Positions 34,359 to 43,134 of a stretch of DNA of 64,000 bases are shown piece after piece. The notes beneath the pieces were generated by a model. That model made no database searches. It worked only from the letters and a program-made list of their open reading frames with translations, and was not told where the DNA came from. The stretch comes from Fen-178 sp963722575 (GTDB taxonomy: Bacteria > Acidobacteriota > Terriglobia > Bryobacterales > Bryobacteraceae). Both the position numbers and the translations under genes were made by a program. Numbering within the stretch: position 1 is the stretch's first letter; each line of letters starts with the position of its first letter. The DNA lies in assembly GCA_963722575.1 (NCBI GenBank), contig CAVRNR010000022.1, positions 1,550,001-1,614,000 on the forward strand, read 5' to 3'.

Positions 34359-36433
34359 ATGCCTGCAACTCTTCGGCTCCTTGTCGGATATTCGTTGATT
34401 TCGGCCTGCATCGCGGCGTCGGGACCTTCGACAACGCTGGCGCATCTGCCGAACACCACCATCAACGCCGTCAAAGTGGACGGTTCGGGGAATATCTACA
34501 TCGCAGGTTTCCAGGGAACGGTTGGCACGCCCGACTCCTACGATGCCTTCGTCACCAAGCTGAGTCCGGACGGCTCGAAGATCCTCTATTCGACCAAGTT
34601 CGCCGGAAGCAAGTCCGACTACGTCGCCGCACTGGATATCGACTCCACCGGCGCGGCGTATGTCTTCGGCCAGACGCAATCGCCCGACTTTCCGGTTACG
34701 GCCGGCGCGCTCCAGACCACCATGCTGGCCCAGTACGACCAGGGTTTTGTGGCCAAAGTGGACGCGCAGGGAAAGGTGGTATACGCAACGCTGATCGGTG
34801 GCAGCGCGGATATCTATCCCAGCCCCGGCGGGCTTCTGGTGGATGCGGCTGGTGAGGCCGTGGTGTCGGACTGGGACTTCGTAATGAAGCTCGACGCCGG
34901 CGGCGGCAGAATCCTCGCGACCATGCTGGGCGTCGGGGGCCGGCTCGCGACAGACGACCAGGGCAGTATCTACGTTGCCGGCTCGCAGTTCGGGGATCCC
35001 CCGCGATTCCGGTCACTCCGGGGGCGTTCCAATCGACGCATCAGTTTGTTGTATGCAGCGGCGCCGAGCAGGTGGGCTTTCCCTGCTCCTACCAGTACGT
35101 CACCAAGCTGAACGCGAACCTCAACCAGATTCTGTATTCGACATATGTCACTGGATCGTGGGGCGCGGCGCCGGCTGCAATCTTGGTGGACGCTCAAAGA
35201 AACGTCGTGCTCGCGGGAACTACGTACTCATCGGACTATCCCACAACTTCCAACGCATTCCAGCCGTTCTACATCGCCAACGCTCCATCGCCCTTCGTCT
35301 GTTGGGACTGTTCTTTCCCGCCCCCGGCCAGCGGATACATGACGAAACTGAATGCCACCGGTACGGGCCTGATCTATTCGACTTTCCTCAGCGGAACGCA
35401 GGCCGACACGATCACATTCGCGGCATCCACGGCCGACGGAGTCTATTTGTCGGGCCAGCTCGAATCTCCCGATTTTCCGGGGATCGAGGGAGTCCCTTCG
35501 CAGTGTCTGCCGCTAGCTTTCGAGACGCGCCTCAGCCTCGACGGATCGGCCGTTACCGCCGCGCGTACCGTGCCCGGCAACGTGATGGCCTACGATCAGG
35601 CCACTGGGATGCTGCTGGCGTGGACTGGCGCCGACCTCATCGGTTTCGATCCGGCAGCCCTACCGACTCCCATAGCCTGCATCGTGGATGCGGCCGACGT
35701 GCGGCCCGTGACTTCGATTGCGCCGGGCGAGTTGCTCTCCATTTTTGGCGCGCACTTTGTCAACACCACACTCGGCCAGGGACCTGGAGCTTCTGCTACT
35801 TCTCTTGTCGGTGTCACCGTGGACTTCAATGGAGTGGCAGGCCCGTTGCTCTACGTCTCGCCGCAGCAGATCAACGTTCAGGCGCCATATGAAATCGCCG
35901 GCGCATCGCTGGCAACGCTGACGCTCACGTCCCAGCAGATAAGTGCTTCCGACTCGCGAACGCTGCCCGTCATTGCCAGGAATCCCGTCGCATTCCTCGA
36001 TACCGTGACTTCCCCAGCCTCCCTCACCCTCGCAAATTGCCGCCTGATGGGTGGCTTGGCGTATCAAGGCCAACCTCTCCCGCTGGCCTTCAACAGCGAT
36101 GGTTCGCGAAACACTTGCTCCAATCCAGCTATCGTTGGCTCGGTCGTCAGGATCTTTCTTGCGGGCCTCGGAGTGACTGTGCCCGCGCCCGTCACCGGTT
36201 CGGTTAATCCGAATCCAGGCATTCCCTTGAACCTGCCAATCACGTTTGGCGGCGGTTTGGCTGCCACGGTGGTCTCTGCCGTCGCGTTGCCCGGATCGAT
36301 TTCCGGTGTCTGGCAGGTGGACGTACGCATGCCCGCGAACCAGACCGGAGCGGTCCCCGTTTCGCTCTTCGTCGACTCGGTTCCGGTCCGCGATGCGAAT
36401 CTCGCCATTTGGACGCGTCAGACTAGCCCTTGA
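34359..36433 (+). pseudogene. Secreted SBBP beta-propeller protein with TIGR03437 C-terminus, frameshifted
   Basis: From ATG 34359 the frame encodes a signal-like start and repeated beta-propeller (SBBP) units (YDAFVTKLSPDGSKILYSTK, SPDFPVTAGALQ). At about 34992-35005 it must move to another frame to continue as IPVTPGAFQSTHQFVV and then VTKLNANLNQILYSTYV; the shift lies in GGGGATCCCCC. The second frame runs to 36433 and ends with the 'Solibacter' domain TIGR03437 (VDAADVRPVTSIAPGELLSI, LLYVSPQQINVQAPYEIAG). Such proteins are exported and of unknown function. The homopolymers at the shift allow a sequencing indel as the explanation, in which case the intact protein would be about 690 residues. 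Confidence 0.85.
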
Positions 36434-36784
36434 CAGATTCCCCCTTCAGGCGCATAGTGTAACTGGGGACGGTCTGATGCCGTTCTCCAGACCCCTTGGT
36501 TTTTGGGGGTGATCGCGATCCCCTTCACGGGGGAGCCACTGATAAGGAGGAAGTGCATAGAACCAGTCCACTACAAGGGCGGCTTCCGGCTTCCTCGGCT
36601 GACCGGCTGCAAACCCTGACGCGCCGTAAGATTAACGACTTGGCGCCGCGGTTTATGCACCGCTATCTGAGCGGTTTGCAGGCATGGCGATGACAGGAGG
36701 TGTCGGCGGCCGCCCTTTCTGTTGCTTCCCGCACGTCCCACTCCCCGCCGGCTTTCCGTTACACTGGTCTTTCCTTTTGCAACC
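36434..36784. other. 351-bp gap without a recognisable gene
   Basis: The first part holds an imperfect inverted repeat (GGGGACGGTCTG...CAGACCCC, about 36463-36498) that loosely resembles family D. From 36610 to 36680 a segment is bounded by GCAAACC (36609-36615) and GGTTTGC (36674-36680). A GGAGG at 36547-36551 and short frames exist, but none looks like a conserved protein. A TACACT box lies about 20 nt before the wzt GTG. Confidence 0.5.
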
Positions 36785-38098
36785 GTGAACGCCGTCGAGT
36801 TTCAGGGTGTTTCCAAGAGCTACGCGATCTACGACTCCCCGGGCGACCGGCTCAGGGAATTGGTGTCCCCGACCCGCTTCAAGCGTCATAGGGACTTCTG
36901 GGCGCTGCACGATGTCAGCTTTGAGGTGCACCGCGGCGAAACCTTCTGCATCGTCGGGGAGAACGGTTCGGGCAAGAGCACGCTGCTGCAGATGGTGGCC
37001 GGGATCCTCCAACCCAGCTCGGGAACGGTCGCCGTGAACGGGCGCGTCTCGGCGCTGCTCGAATTGGGTGCGGGATTCAATCCGGAATTCACCGGACGCG
37101 ACAACGTCTACCTCAACGGCTCCATCCTCGGCCTTACCACCCGGCAGATCGAGGAGCGCTACCAAGACATCGAAGCCTTCGCCGAGATCGGCGAGTTCAT
37201 CAACCAGCCGGTCAAGACTTATTCGAGCGGCATGGTGGTGCGGCTGGCCTTCGCCGTGGCCATCAACGTGGACCCTGAAATCCTGCTGGTGGACGAGGCC
37301 CTGGCCGTCGGCGACCTCTATTTCCGCCAGCGCTGCATGCGCAAGGTTCACGAGATGCGCGCGCGCGGCATCACCATCCTGTTCGTTTCGCACGCGGTCG
37401 CCGACGTCAAGGCGATCGGCGACCGGGCTCTCTGGCTGGAGCACGGCCGCGTGGTCGAGATGGGCGAACCGGACCGCGTGGTGGCCCGCTACCTCGCCGC
37501 CATGGTCGAGAAGGACTCCAACTACCTTCAGATCAAGGCGGGGACCGGTGCCAAGCGCCCGAGCGCCGGGCCAGTGCGTGCGCCGGAGGTGGTGGAGACC
37601 ATTCCCAACGTCGACCACCGTTACGGCGATGGCCGCGCCGAGGTGCTGGGCATCGCGATTCTCGACGAGCAGGGCCGGCCGCTTCACATGCTCGACCCCG
37701 GGTCCAGCATCCTGGTGCGCATCAGCGTGCGCGCCAAGGAAGAAGTGCCCCTGCCGATGGTCGGGTTCATGCTGCGCAACCAGTTGGGCATGGACTTTTC
37801 AGGCACCAATACCGCGCGCGAGGGTCATGAGCTGGCGCCCATGCAACCCGGCGACATCTATACGGTGGATTTCTATCTCGAGCTGCCGGAGCTGTATCCG
37901 GCATCGTTTTCCTTTTCGCCGGCCGTGGCCGACGGCACGCTGCTGGGCTACCGGATGTGCGACTGGATCGACAACGCCGTAGTGCTGCAGATGGGCCGCT
38001 CCGAGGCCCAGATCTACGGTTACATCCATCTCCCCTGCCGCGTGGAAGTCAATTCCCGCGTGAAGCGCGAACCGCTCCTGGAGAAACGCATTGGCTGA
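36785..38098 (+). CDS. Polysaccharide ABC transporter ATP-binding protein (Wzt type) with C-terminal sugar-binding domain
   Basis: 437 residues from a GTG at 36785. The nucleotide-binding domain has Walker A VGENGSGKSTLL, signature KTYSSGMVVRLAFAVA and Walker B EILLVDEALAVGD, with the H-loop LFVSHAVAD. After residue 270 follows a Wzt-C-like beta-sandwich (RYGDGRAEVLGIAILDEQG, GFMLRNQLGMDFSGTNT). In ABC-exported O-antigens such a domain recognises the capped end of the finished chain. The permease partner (Wzm) is not in the window. The stop overlaps the methyltransferase gene start by 8 bp, so the two are coupled. Confidence 0.93.
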   Translation: MNAVEFQGVSKSYAIYDSPGDRLRELVSPTRFKRHRDFWALHDVSFEVHRGETFCIVGENGSGKSTLLQMVAGILQPSSGTVAVNGRVSALLELGAGFNPEFTGRDNVYLNGSILGLTTRQIEERYQDIEAFAEIGEFINQPVKTYSSGMVVRLAFAVAINVDPEILLVDEALAVGDLYFRQRCMRKVHEMRARGITILFVSHAVADVKAIGDRALWLEHGRVVEMGEPDRVVARYLAAMVEKDSNYLQIKAGTGAKRPSAGPVRAPEVVETIPNVDHRYGDGRAEVLGIAILDEQGRPLHMLDPGSSILVRISVRAKEEVPLPMVGFMLRNQLGMDFSGTNTAREGHELAPMQPGDIYTVDFYLELPELYPASFSFSPAVADGTLLGYRMCDWIDNAVVLQMGRSEAQIYGYIHLPCRVEVNSRVKREPLLEKRIG

Positions 38099-39488
38099 GT
38101 TCACAGGCGAACGGATCATCCCCGGGAAGGTTGACGTCGATCTGCTCAACGAACACGTGGCGCGCTATACCTTCGCGGCGCGCCTGGCCAGGGGCAAACG
38201 CGTGCTGGACGCCGGCTGCGGCGCCGGTTACGGTTCGGCGGAACTGGCGCAGGCGGCCGATTCCGTGGTCGGCGTGGATCGCGCTCCGGAAGCCATCGAT
38301 TTCGCGCGGGCCAGCTACGGCCTCCCCAACCTGCGGTTCGAGCAGGCATCCTGCGAGGCCCTGCCCCACCCCGGCGGCAGCTTCGACCTGGTGGTGGCCT
38401 TCGAAGTGATCGAGCACCTCGACCACTGGCGCGAATTCCTGCTGGAAGCGCGGCGCGTGCTGGCGCCCGCCGGACAGCTCGTCATTTCCACACCCAACAA
38501 GCTCTACTACACCGAATCGCGCGGGCCCACCGGCGCCAACCCGTTCCACGTTCACGAGTTCGATTTCGCGGAGTTCCAAAGCGAGCTGCGTGGCGTCTTT
38601 CCGCACGTTTCCATGTACCTGGAGAATCACGTCGAAGGCGTCACGTTTCAGCCGCACGAAGCCTGCCAAACAGTGGAAGTGCGGGTGGACGCAGGCGACC
38701 CCGCGCCGGACGAGTCGCACTTCTTCGTGGCGGTGTGCGCCCATCGCCGCCAGCTAGGCAACCCCACTTATGTCTACGTGCCGCGGGCCGCCAACGTGCT
38801 TCGCGAGCGGGAACGCCACATCGCGCTGCTCGAGGGGGAACTGGCCACCAAGGACGAATGGCTCGACCAGGCCCAGCGGGATCTCGCCGAATTCGATCGC
38901 CTGTCCCGCCAGCAGAAGGAAGAGCTGGAACGCAGCAATCAGTGGGCCGAGACGGTGAACCGGGAGATCGAGGAGCGGCGCGCGCGCATCGTCGAGCTGC
39001 AGGAGGAGTTTGAGCGCGAGCAGGAGAGCGCGCGGAAGGTGGCCGAAGGCTACGCCGCCAGGTTTCGCGAGCAGGAGGAGGAACGGGAGCGCAGCAACCA
39101 GTGGGCCGAGGCGCTCAACCGGGAACTCGAGGAGCGGCGCGCGCGCATCGTTGAACTGCAGGAGGAATTCGCGCGCGCGCAGGAGAACGCGCGCCGGGTG
39201 GCGGAAGGCTACGCCGCCAAAGTGGCCGCTCTGGAACTGGACATTCAAGACAAGACGCGGTGGGCCCTCGACACCGAAACCCGCCTGACCGCCGAGCTAC
39301 GCGCGCAGACGGAACATCTGGGCACCGCGGTGGAGGCGCTGCACCGCACCGAAAAGGAACTCGAGGAGCGCACCGCGTGGGCGCTTCGGTTACAGGACGA
39401 GGCGCGCCGGCTGGAAGAGCAGGTCGCCTTGTTCCGCGCTTCCCGTTGGGTGAAGCTGGGCCGCACGGTCGGTTTAGGCCCCGTTTGA
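38091..39488 (+). CDS. SAM methyltransferase with long C-terminal coiled coil
   Basis: 465 residues from a TTG at 38091, inside the end of the wzt-like gene. Residues 1-215 are a class I methyltransferase with the SAM motif RVLDAGCGAGYGSAEL, acidic VVGVDRAPEA and FDLVVAFEVIEHLDHW. Residues 235-450 are almost entirely coiled coil and contain two near-identical units (281-323 and 334-376, period 53 residues) built on RSNQWAE, EERRARIVELQEEF and ARKVAEGYAA. The C-terminus LFRASRWVKLGRTVGLGPV could touch the membrane. The layout recalls WbdD, where a methyltransferase caps the polysaccharide and a coiled coil sets its length; the kinase part of WbdD is missing here. Confidence 0.88.
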   Translation: MAEFTGERIIPGKVDVDLLNEHVARYTFAARLARGKRVLDAGCGAGYGSAELAQAADSVVGVDRAPEAIDFARASYGLPNLRFEQASCEALPHPGGSFDLVVAFEVIEHLDHWREFLLEARRVLAPAGQLVISTPNKLYYTESRGPTGANPFHVHEFDFAEFQSELRGVFPHVSMYLENHVEGVTFQPHEACQTVEVRVDAGDPAPDESHFFVAVCAHRRQLGNPTYVYVPRAANVLRERERHIALLEGELATKDEWLDQAQRDLAEFDRLSRQQKEELERSNQWAETVNREIEERRARIVELQEEFEREQESARKVAEGYAARFREQEEERERSNQWAEALNRELEERRARIVELQEEFARAQENARRVAEGYAAKVAALELDIQDKTRWALDTETRLTAELRAQTEHLGTAVEALHRTEKELEERTAWALRLQDEARRLEEQVALFRASRWVKLGRTVGLGPV

Positions 39489-39489
39489 C

Positions 39490-41862
39490 ATGCTCCTGCT
39501 AAAACGCCTGGTTCGCGCGCTGCCGCTGCTGCTGCTGTCGCCCGTGCTGATGGCGATCAGTTTCGTGACCTTACTGCTGACGGATTTACTGCGAAAGATG
39601 TGGGGAGGGCAAGCTAAAGCATGCCCCACCACGGGTGGGGCATGCTTTAGCTTGCCCTGCTACAACTCCGCGTCGGTTGTAATCCCCAACTGGAACGGAA
39701 AAGACCTGCTGGAGCAATACCTCCCCTCGGTGGTCGAAGCCCTGGCCGGCAATCCCGAAAACGAAATCGTGGTAGTCGATAACGGCTCCACCGACGGCAG
39801 CGCCGATTTCGTCCGGACCGTGTTCCCGCAAGTTACGCTCCTGGCGCTGCCGCGCAATCTCGGCTTCGGCGGTGGTTCCAATGCGGGTATTCGCGCCGCC
39901 CGGAACGGCATCGTGGTGCTGCTCAACAACGACATGCGCGTCGCCCCCGGCTTCCTCGCTCCGCTGCTCGAAGGCTTCCGCGATCCCCTGGTCTTCTCCG
40001 TCGCCTGCCAGATCTTCTTCGCGGACCCGAACAAAGTCCGCGAGGAGACCGGTCTCACCCAGGGCTGGTGGCAGGATGGCGGCCTGCGCGTCAGGCACCG
40101 CATCGACCCCGCCATCGACGATCTCTTCCCCTGTTTCTACGGCGGCGGCGGGTCCTGCGCTTTCGACCGCGCGAAGTTTCTCGAGCTGGGCGGCTTCGAT
40201 CCGCTGCTCCATCCGTTCTATCTGGAAGACACGGACCTCGGCTATCTTGCCTGGAAGCGCGGCTGGAAGGTGTTGTACCAGCCTCGCAGCGCCGTCTACC
40301 ACCAGCACCGGGGCACGATTGGCAAAGTCTTCGGCGAGGAACGCATCCAGGCCGTGCTGAAGAAGAACTACGTGCTGTTCTGCTGGAAGAACATTCACGA
40401 ATGGCCGCGGCTGGCATCGCATTTCTTCTACTCCTGGACGGGGGCGGTCCTCAGCGTGATCTTCGGCGACGCTCCCGGCCGGCCGAACTTCTACGCGCTA
40501 TGGCGCTCGTTCCTCCAATTGCCGCAAGCGGTCGGTTCGCGATGGCGCGCCCTTGCCCTCGCCAGGGTGAGCGACAGCGAAGTCTTCCTGCGCCCCCTCG
40601 GCGGCTATTTCCGCGACCGTTTCGATTCCATGGATCCGGCCCCGGAGAGATTGCGCGTGCTCTTCGTTTCTCCGTACCCCATCTGCCCCCCGGTTCACGG
40701 CGGCGGTGTGTTCATGTACCAGACGCTGCGCGAGCTGGCCAAACTCGCCGAAGTGCACGTGGTCGAGTTGCTGGATTACGCCTGGCAGGAAGAGGCCAAC
40801 CGGGAACTGCGCCGGTTCTGCGCCTCCGCCGAGTGGATTGTTCACCGTGGCGGAAGGCCCAAAGGCATAGGATCCCTCGAGCCGCACGCCGTCCGGGAAT
40901 TTGCCAACGGCGATCTGGACTGGCTCATCCACCGCCAGCTTTATCGCCGGCGGATCGATGTCCTCCAGCTCGAATACACGCCCATGGCGCAGTATCGCGG
41001 CGCGTATCGCCGCATTTCGAGCGCGCTGTTCGAGCACGATGTTCACTTTCAATCCATCGCCCGCGCCCTGGGCCACATGGCCGGCCCGCTGGGCGAAGTG
41101 AAGGCCCGTATCGAGTATCTCCGCGCGCTGCGCTTTGAGCTGCGCACGCTTCCTTCATGCGACCAGGTGCAAGTCTGCACGCCGGCCAACCGCGACTACC
41201 TGCTTTCATTTCTCCCCAAACTCGAGCCCAAGCTGCGGTGCGGTCTGCGCGCCGGCATCGACGTTGCGCGTTATCAGTTCCGCTCCGGCGGCCGAGAACC
41301 GTTGACCATGCTGTTCCTGGGAGGCTTCCGGCACGAACCCAACCGGGTGGCGCTCGACTGGTTCGTCCAGCACGTCCTGCCGCTCATTCTGGAGGGCCAG
41401 CCGAACGCCAGGCTGGTGGTGGCCGGATCCGATCCCCCGCCGCCCCACACTTACGCCGATTACTCGGCATCTCTGGAAATGCTGGGATACGTCGAGGATG
41501 TGCGACAGCCGCTGGCGCGGTATGCCGTGTTCGTCTGCCCCATTCTGAGCGGCTCCGGCGTGCGGGTGAAGCTGCTCGAGGCGTTCGCGGCGGGCATCCC
41601 GGTGGTCTCCACCACGTTGGGGGCCGAAGGATTGGCGCGCGCGGACGGTCTGGTCTGCGCGCTGGCGGACCAACCGGCGGCTTTCGCCGAGCGGGTGCTG
41701 GCGCTGTTCGAAAACCCCGAGATTGCCGCCGGCATGGCGGCCCGCGCACGGGTCGAAGTGGAGGCCAACTGGAACATGGCGGCAATCACCCGTAAGCTGG
41801 TGGATAGCTACCGGGAGATGGTGAGGGAAAAACGGTCTATTTGCCCTTCAGATCCCGCTTGA
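39490..41862 (+). CDS. Two-domain glycosyltransferase (GT2 plus GT4) with N-terminal membrane anchor
   Basis: 790 residues. Residues 1-36 form a membrane anchor (LLLLSPVLMAISFVTLLLTDLL). Residues 40-56 (GQAKACPTTGGACFSLP) are encoded by a family B repeat. Then comes a GT2 domain (SVVIPNWNGKDLLEQYLPSV, EIVVVDNGSTDGSADF, PFYLEDTDLGYLAWKRGW) to about residue 330. A second, GT-B-fold domain starts near 390 (RLRVLFVSPYPICPPVHGGG) and ends with the GT4 signature VCPILSGSGVRVKLLEAFAAGIPVVST. The protein could add two sugars in succession. It begins one base after the methyltransferase stop and overlaps a convergent gene by 26 bp. Confidence 0.9.
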   Translation: MLLLKRLVRALPLLLLSPVLMAISFVTLLLTDLLRKMWGGQAKACPTTGGACFSLPCYNSASVVIPNWNGKDLLEQYLPSVVEALAGNPENEIVVVDNGSTDGSADFVRTVFPQVTLLALPRNLGFGGGSNAGIRAARNGIVVLLNNDMRVAPGFLAPLLEGFRDPLVFSVACQIFFADPNKVREETGLTQGWWQDGGLRVRHRIDPAIDDLFPCFYGGGGSCAFDRAKFLELGGFDPLLHPFYLEDTDLGYLAWKRGWKVLYQPRSAVYHQHRGTIGKVFGEERIQAVLKKNYVLFCWKNIHEWPRLASHFFYSWTGAVLSVIFGDAPGRPNFYALWRSFLQLPQAVGSRWRALALARVSDSEVFLRPLGGYFRDRFDSMDPAPERLRVLFVSPYPICPPVHGGGVFMYQTLRELAKLAEVHVVELLDYAWQEEANRELRRFCASAEWIVHRGGRPKGIGSLEPHAVREFANGDLDWLIHRQLYRRRIDVLQLEYTPMAQYRGAYRRISSALFEHDVHFQSIARALGHMAGPLGEVKARIEYLRALRFELRTLPSCDQVQVCTPANRDYLLSFLPKLEPKLRCGLRAGIDVARYQFRSGGREPLTMLFLGGFRHEPNRVALDWFVQHVLPLILEGQPNARLVVAGSDPPPPHTYADYSASLEMLGYVEDVRQPLARYAVFVCPILSGSGVRVKLLEAFAAGIPVVSTTLGAEGLARADGLVCALADQPAAFAERVLALFENPEIAAGMAARARVEVEANWNMAAITRKLVDSYREMVREKRSICPSDPA
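39607..39657. repeat. Family B palindrome inside the glycosyltransferase frame
   Basis: Two arms (GGGCAAGCTAAAGCATGCCC and its reverse complement) around a short centre CACCACGGGTGG. The 51 bp are a multiple of three and add 17 codons without a stop, placed between the membrane anchor and the catalytic domain. Confidence 0.9.
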
Positions 41863-42358
41863 GGCGGCTTACAATATCGGAGGCTGTGCGATCCAATTCT
41901 TTGGCGCTCGAACCCTTGGGGAGCTGGTACACCGACCAGACCACCTGGCGCGACTTGGCGTCCACCAGGAACACGTTGCCTTTGCCGCGGCTGAACGAGG
42001 AGTTGACGGCGGCCAGCTTGTTCACCGTATCGCCGAGCATGGGATTGGTAGGAGGCTCCTTGTCTTTGTCCGCTTTTGACGCCGGTTTCTCGGCGGGCGC
42101 CGGCTTCTCGGGCACGGGCGGTGGAAAAATCTCCTCCAGTTTCGATTCGAGACTTTCTCCGACGCGGTCCGTGAGAAAGGCGTCGGCCAGCTTGGGGTCC
42201 GTCACCACTTGGAACAAGTGGTCGTTCGCCAGCCGGTTCGCCAGGTACTGGTCGAGACCTTTGGACATCGACAGCACGTACACCGTATGTACGCCCGAAA
42301 GGTCCGCGCCGCCGAGCAACGCGACGGTACAAGATAGGAGGAGCACAAGCCGCTTCAT
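41837..42358 (-). CDS. Hypothetical secreted protein
   Basis: 173 residues from the ATG at 42356-42358; an ATG 9 nt further upstream is equally possible. A signal peptide (MKRLVLLLSCTVALLGG) is followed by a small globular part (VYVLSMSKGLDQYLANRLAN, FQVVTDPKLADAFLTDRVGE), a Pro/Lys/Ala-rich linker (PPPVPEKPAPAEKPASKADK) and a C-terminal segment (GNVFLVDAKSRQVVWSVYQL). The pattern is reminiscent of lipoprotein-like stress or outer-membrane accessory proteins, but I do not recognise the family. It is antisense to the end of the glycosyltransferase gene. Confidence 0.75.
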   Translation of the reverse strand: MKRLVLLLSCTVALLGGADLSGVHTVYVLSMSKGLDQYLANRLANDHLFQVVTDPKLADAFLTDRVGESLESKLEEIFPPPVPEKPAPAEKPASKADKDKEPPTNPMLGDTVNKLAAVNSSFSRGKGNVFLVDAKSRQVVWSVYQLPKGSSAKELDRTASDIVSRLKRDLKGK

Positions 42359-42400
42359 TACTTCCATGATATCCAGACGCCGGAGAAACCCAAAAAGACG

Positions 42401-42451
42401 AAAAGGGGACAGACGCATTTTCCGGGATGGAAAATGCGTCTGTCCCCTTTT
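42401..42451. repeat. Family D inverted repeat (GGGGACAGACGC type)
   Basis: AAAAGGGGACAGACGCATTT-TCC (42401-42423) and its exact reverse complement (42429-42451) are separated by GGGAT. The 23-bp stem is followed by a T run (42448-42452). Repeats of this GGGGACAGACGC type are common in many bacterial genomes and are often linked to REP-associated tyrosine transposases; none is encoded here. It lies between two divergent start codons, 9 nt before the GT2 ATG. Confidence 0.88.
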
Positions 42452-42459
42452 TCCATTCT

Positions 42460-43134
42460 ATGTATAAAGGCCAATCCATCGCCGTCATCATCCCCTGCCT
42501 CAACGAGGAGCAGGGGGTCGAGAAGATCCTCCGCGCCATGCCGGACTTCGTCGATGAAGTGATCGTCGTCGATAACAACTCCACCGACCGCACCTCCGAA
42601 GTCGCCGCCTCTCTCGGCGCCAAGGTGATTCGCGAGGACGTCCGCGGCTACGGCCGCAGCTACAAGCGCGGATTCGCCGGCGCCGCCAGCGACCTCATCG
42701 TAACGCTCGACGGCGACCACAGCTATCCCGTGGATGCGCTCTCCTATCTGCTGGAGGCCTTTCTGCACCTGGAAGTCGATTTTCTGAACGCCTCGCGCTT
42801 CCCCGTGCGCAACCGGCGCGCCATGAGTTTCAAGCACAAATTCGGGAACCTGGTGCAATCGCTCGCCATGTCGATTCTGTTCTTCCGCTGGGTGCGCGAT
42901 TCGCAATCCGGAATGTGGGTGTTTCGCCGCGCCATCCTGAAGGACATGAAGCTGGAATCCGACGGCATGGCCTTCTCCGAGGAGATCAAGATCGAAGCCC
43001 TGCGCCACCCGCGCATCCGTTTTGGCGAGATCTCGATCCAGTATTCCTCCCGCCTGGGTGAGACCAAACTGAACCCCTGGCGCGATGGGTTTCACAACCT
43101 CGCTTTTCTGCTGAAGAAGCGCCTCTTCCCATGA
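42460..43134 (+). CDS. GT2 glycosyltransferase, polyprenyl-phosphate sugar synthase-like
   Basis: 224 residues from the ATG at 42460. The GT2 pattern IAVIIPCLNEEQGVEKILRA, EVIVVDNNSTDRTSEVA, GYGRSYKRGF and the metal-binding LIVTLDGDHSYP place it near dolichyl/undecaprenyl-phosphate mannose or glucose synthases. There are no C-terminal membrane helices. It probably charges a lipid carrier or adds a sugar to a lipid-linked chain. The end overlaps the next gene by 4 bp (ATGA). Confidence 0.9.
   Translation: MYKGQSIAVIIPCLNEEQGVEKILRAMPDFVDEVIVVDNNSTDRTSEVAASLGAKVIREDVRGYGRSYKRGFAGAASDLIVTLDGDHSYPVDALSYLLEAFLHLEVDFLNASRFPVRNRRAMSFKHKFGNLVQSLAMSILFFRWVRDSQSGMWVFRRAILKDMKLESDGMAFSEEIKIEALRHPRIRFGEISIQYSSRLGETKLNPWRDGFHNLAFLLKKRLFP

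Noticed and set aside
36496..36693. 65-codon frame in the gap before the Wzt-like gene
   Set aside because: No domain or sensible composition, and the GGAGG is too close to its GTG; left as unassigned gap.
38931..39228. Diversity-generating or recombination repeat in the coiled-coil gene
   Set aside because: The two units are simple internal coiled-coil duplications; there is no reverse transcriptase or template repeat.
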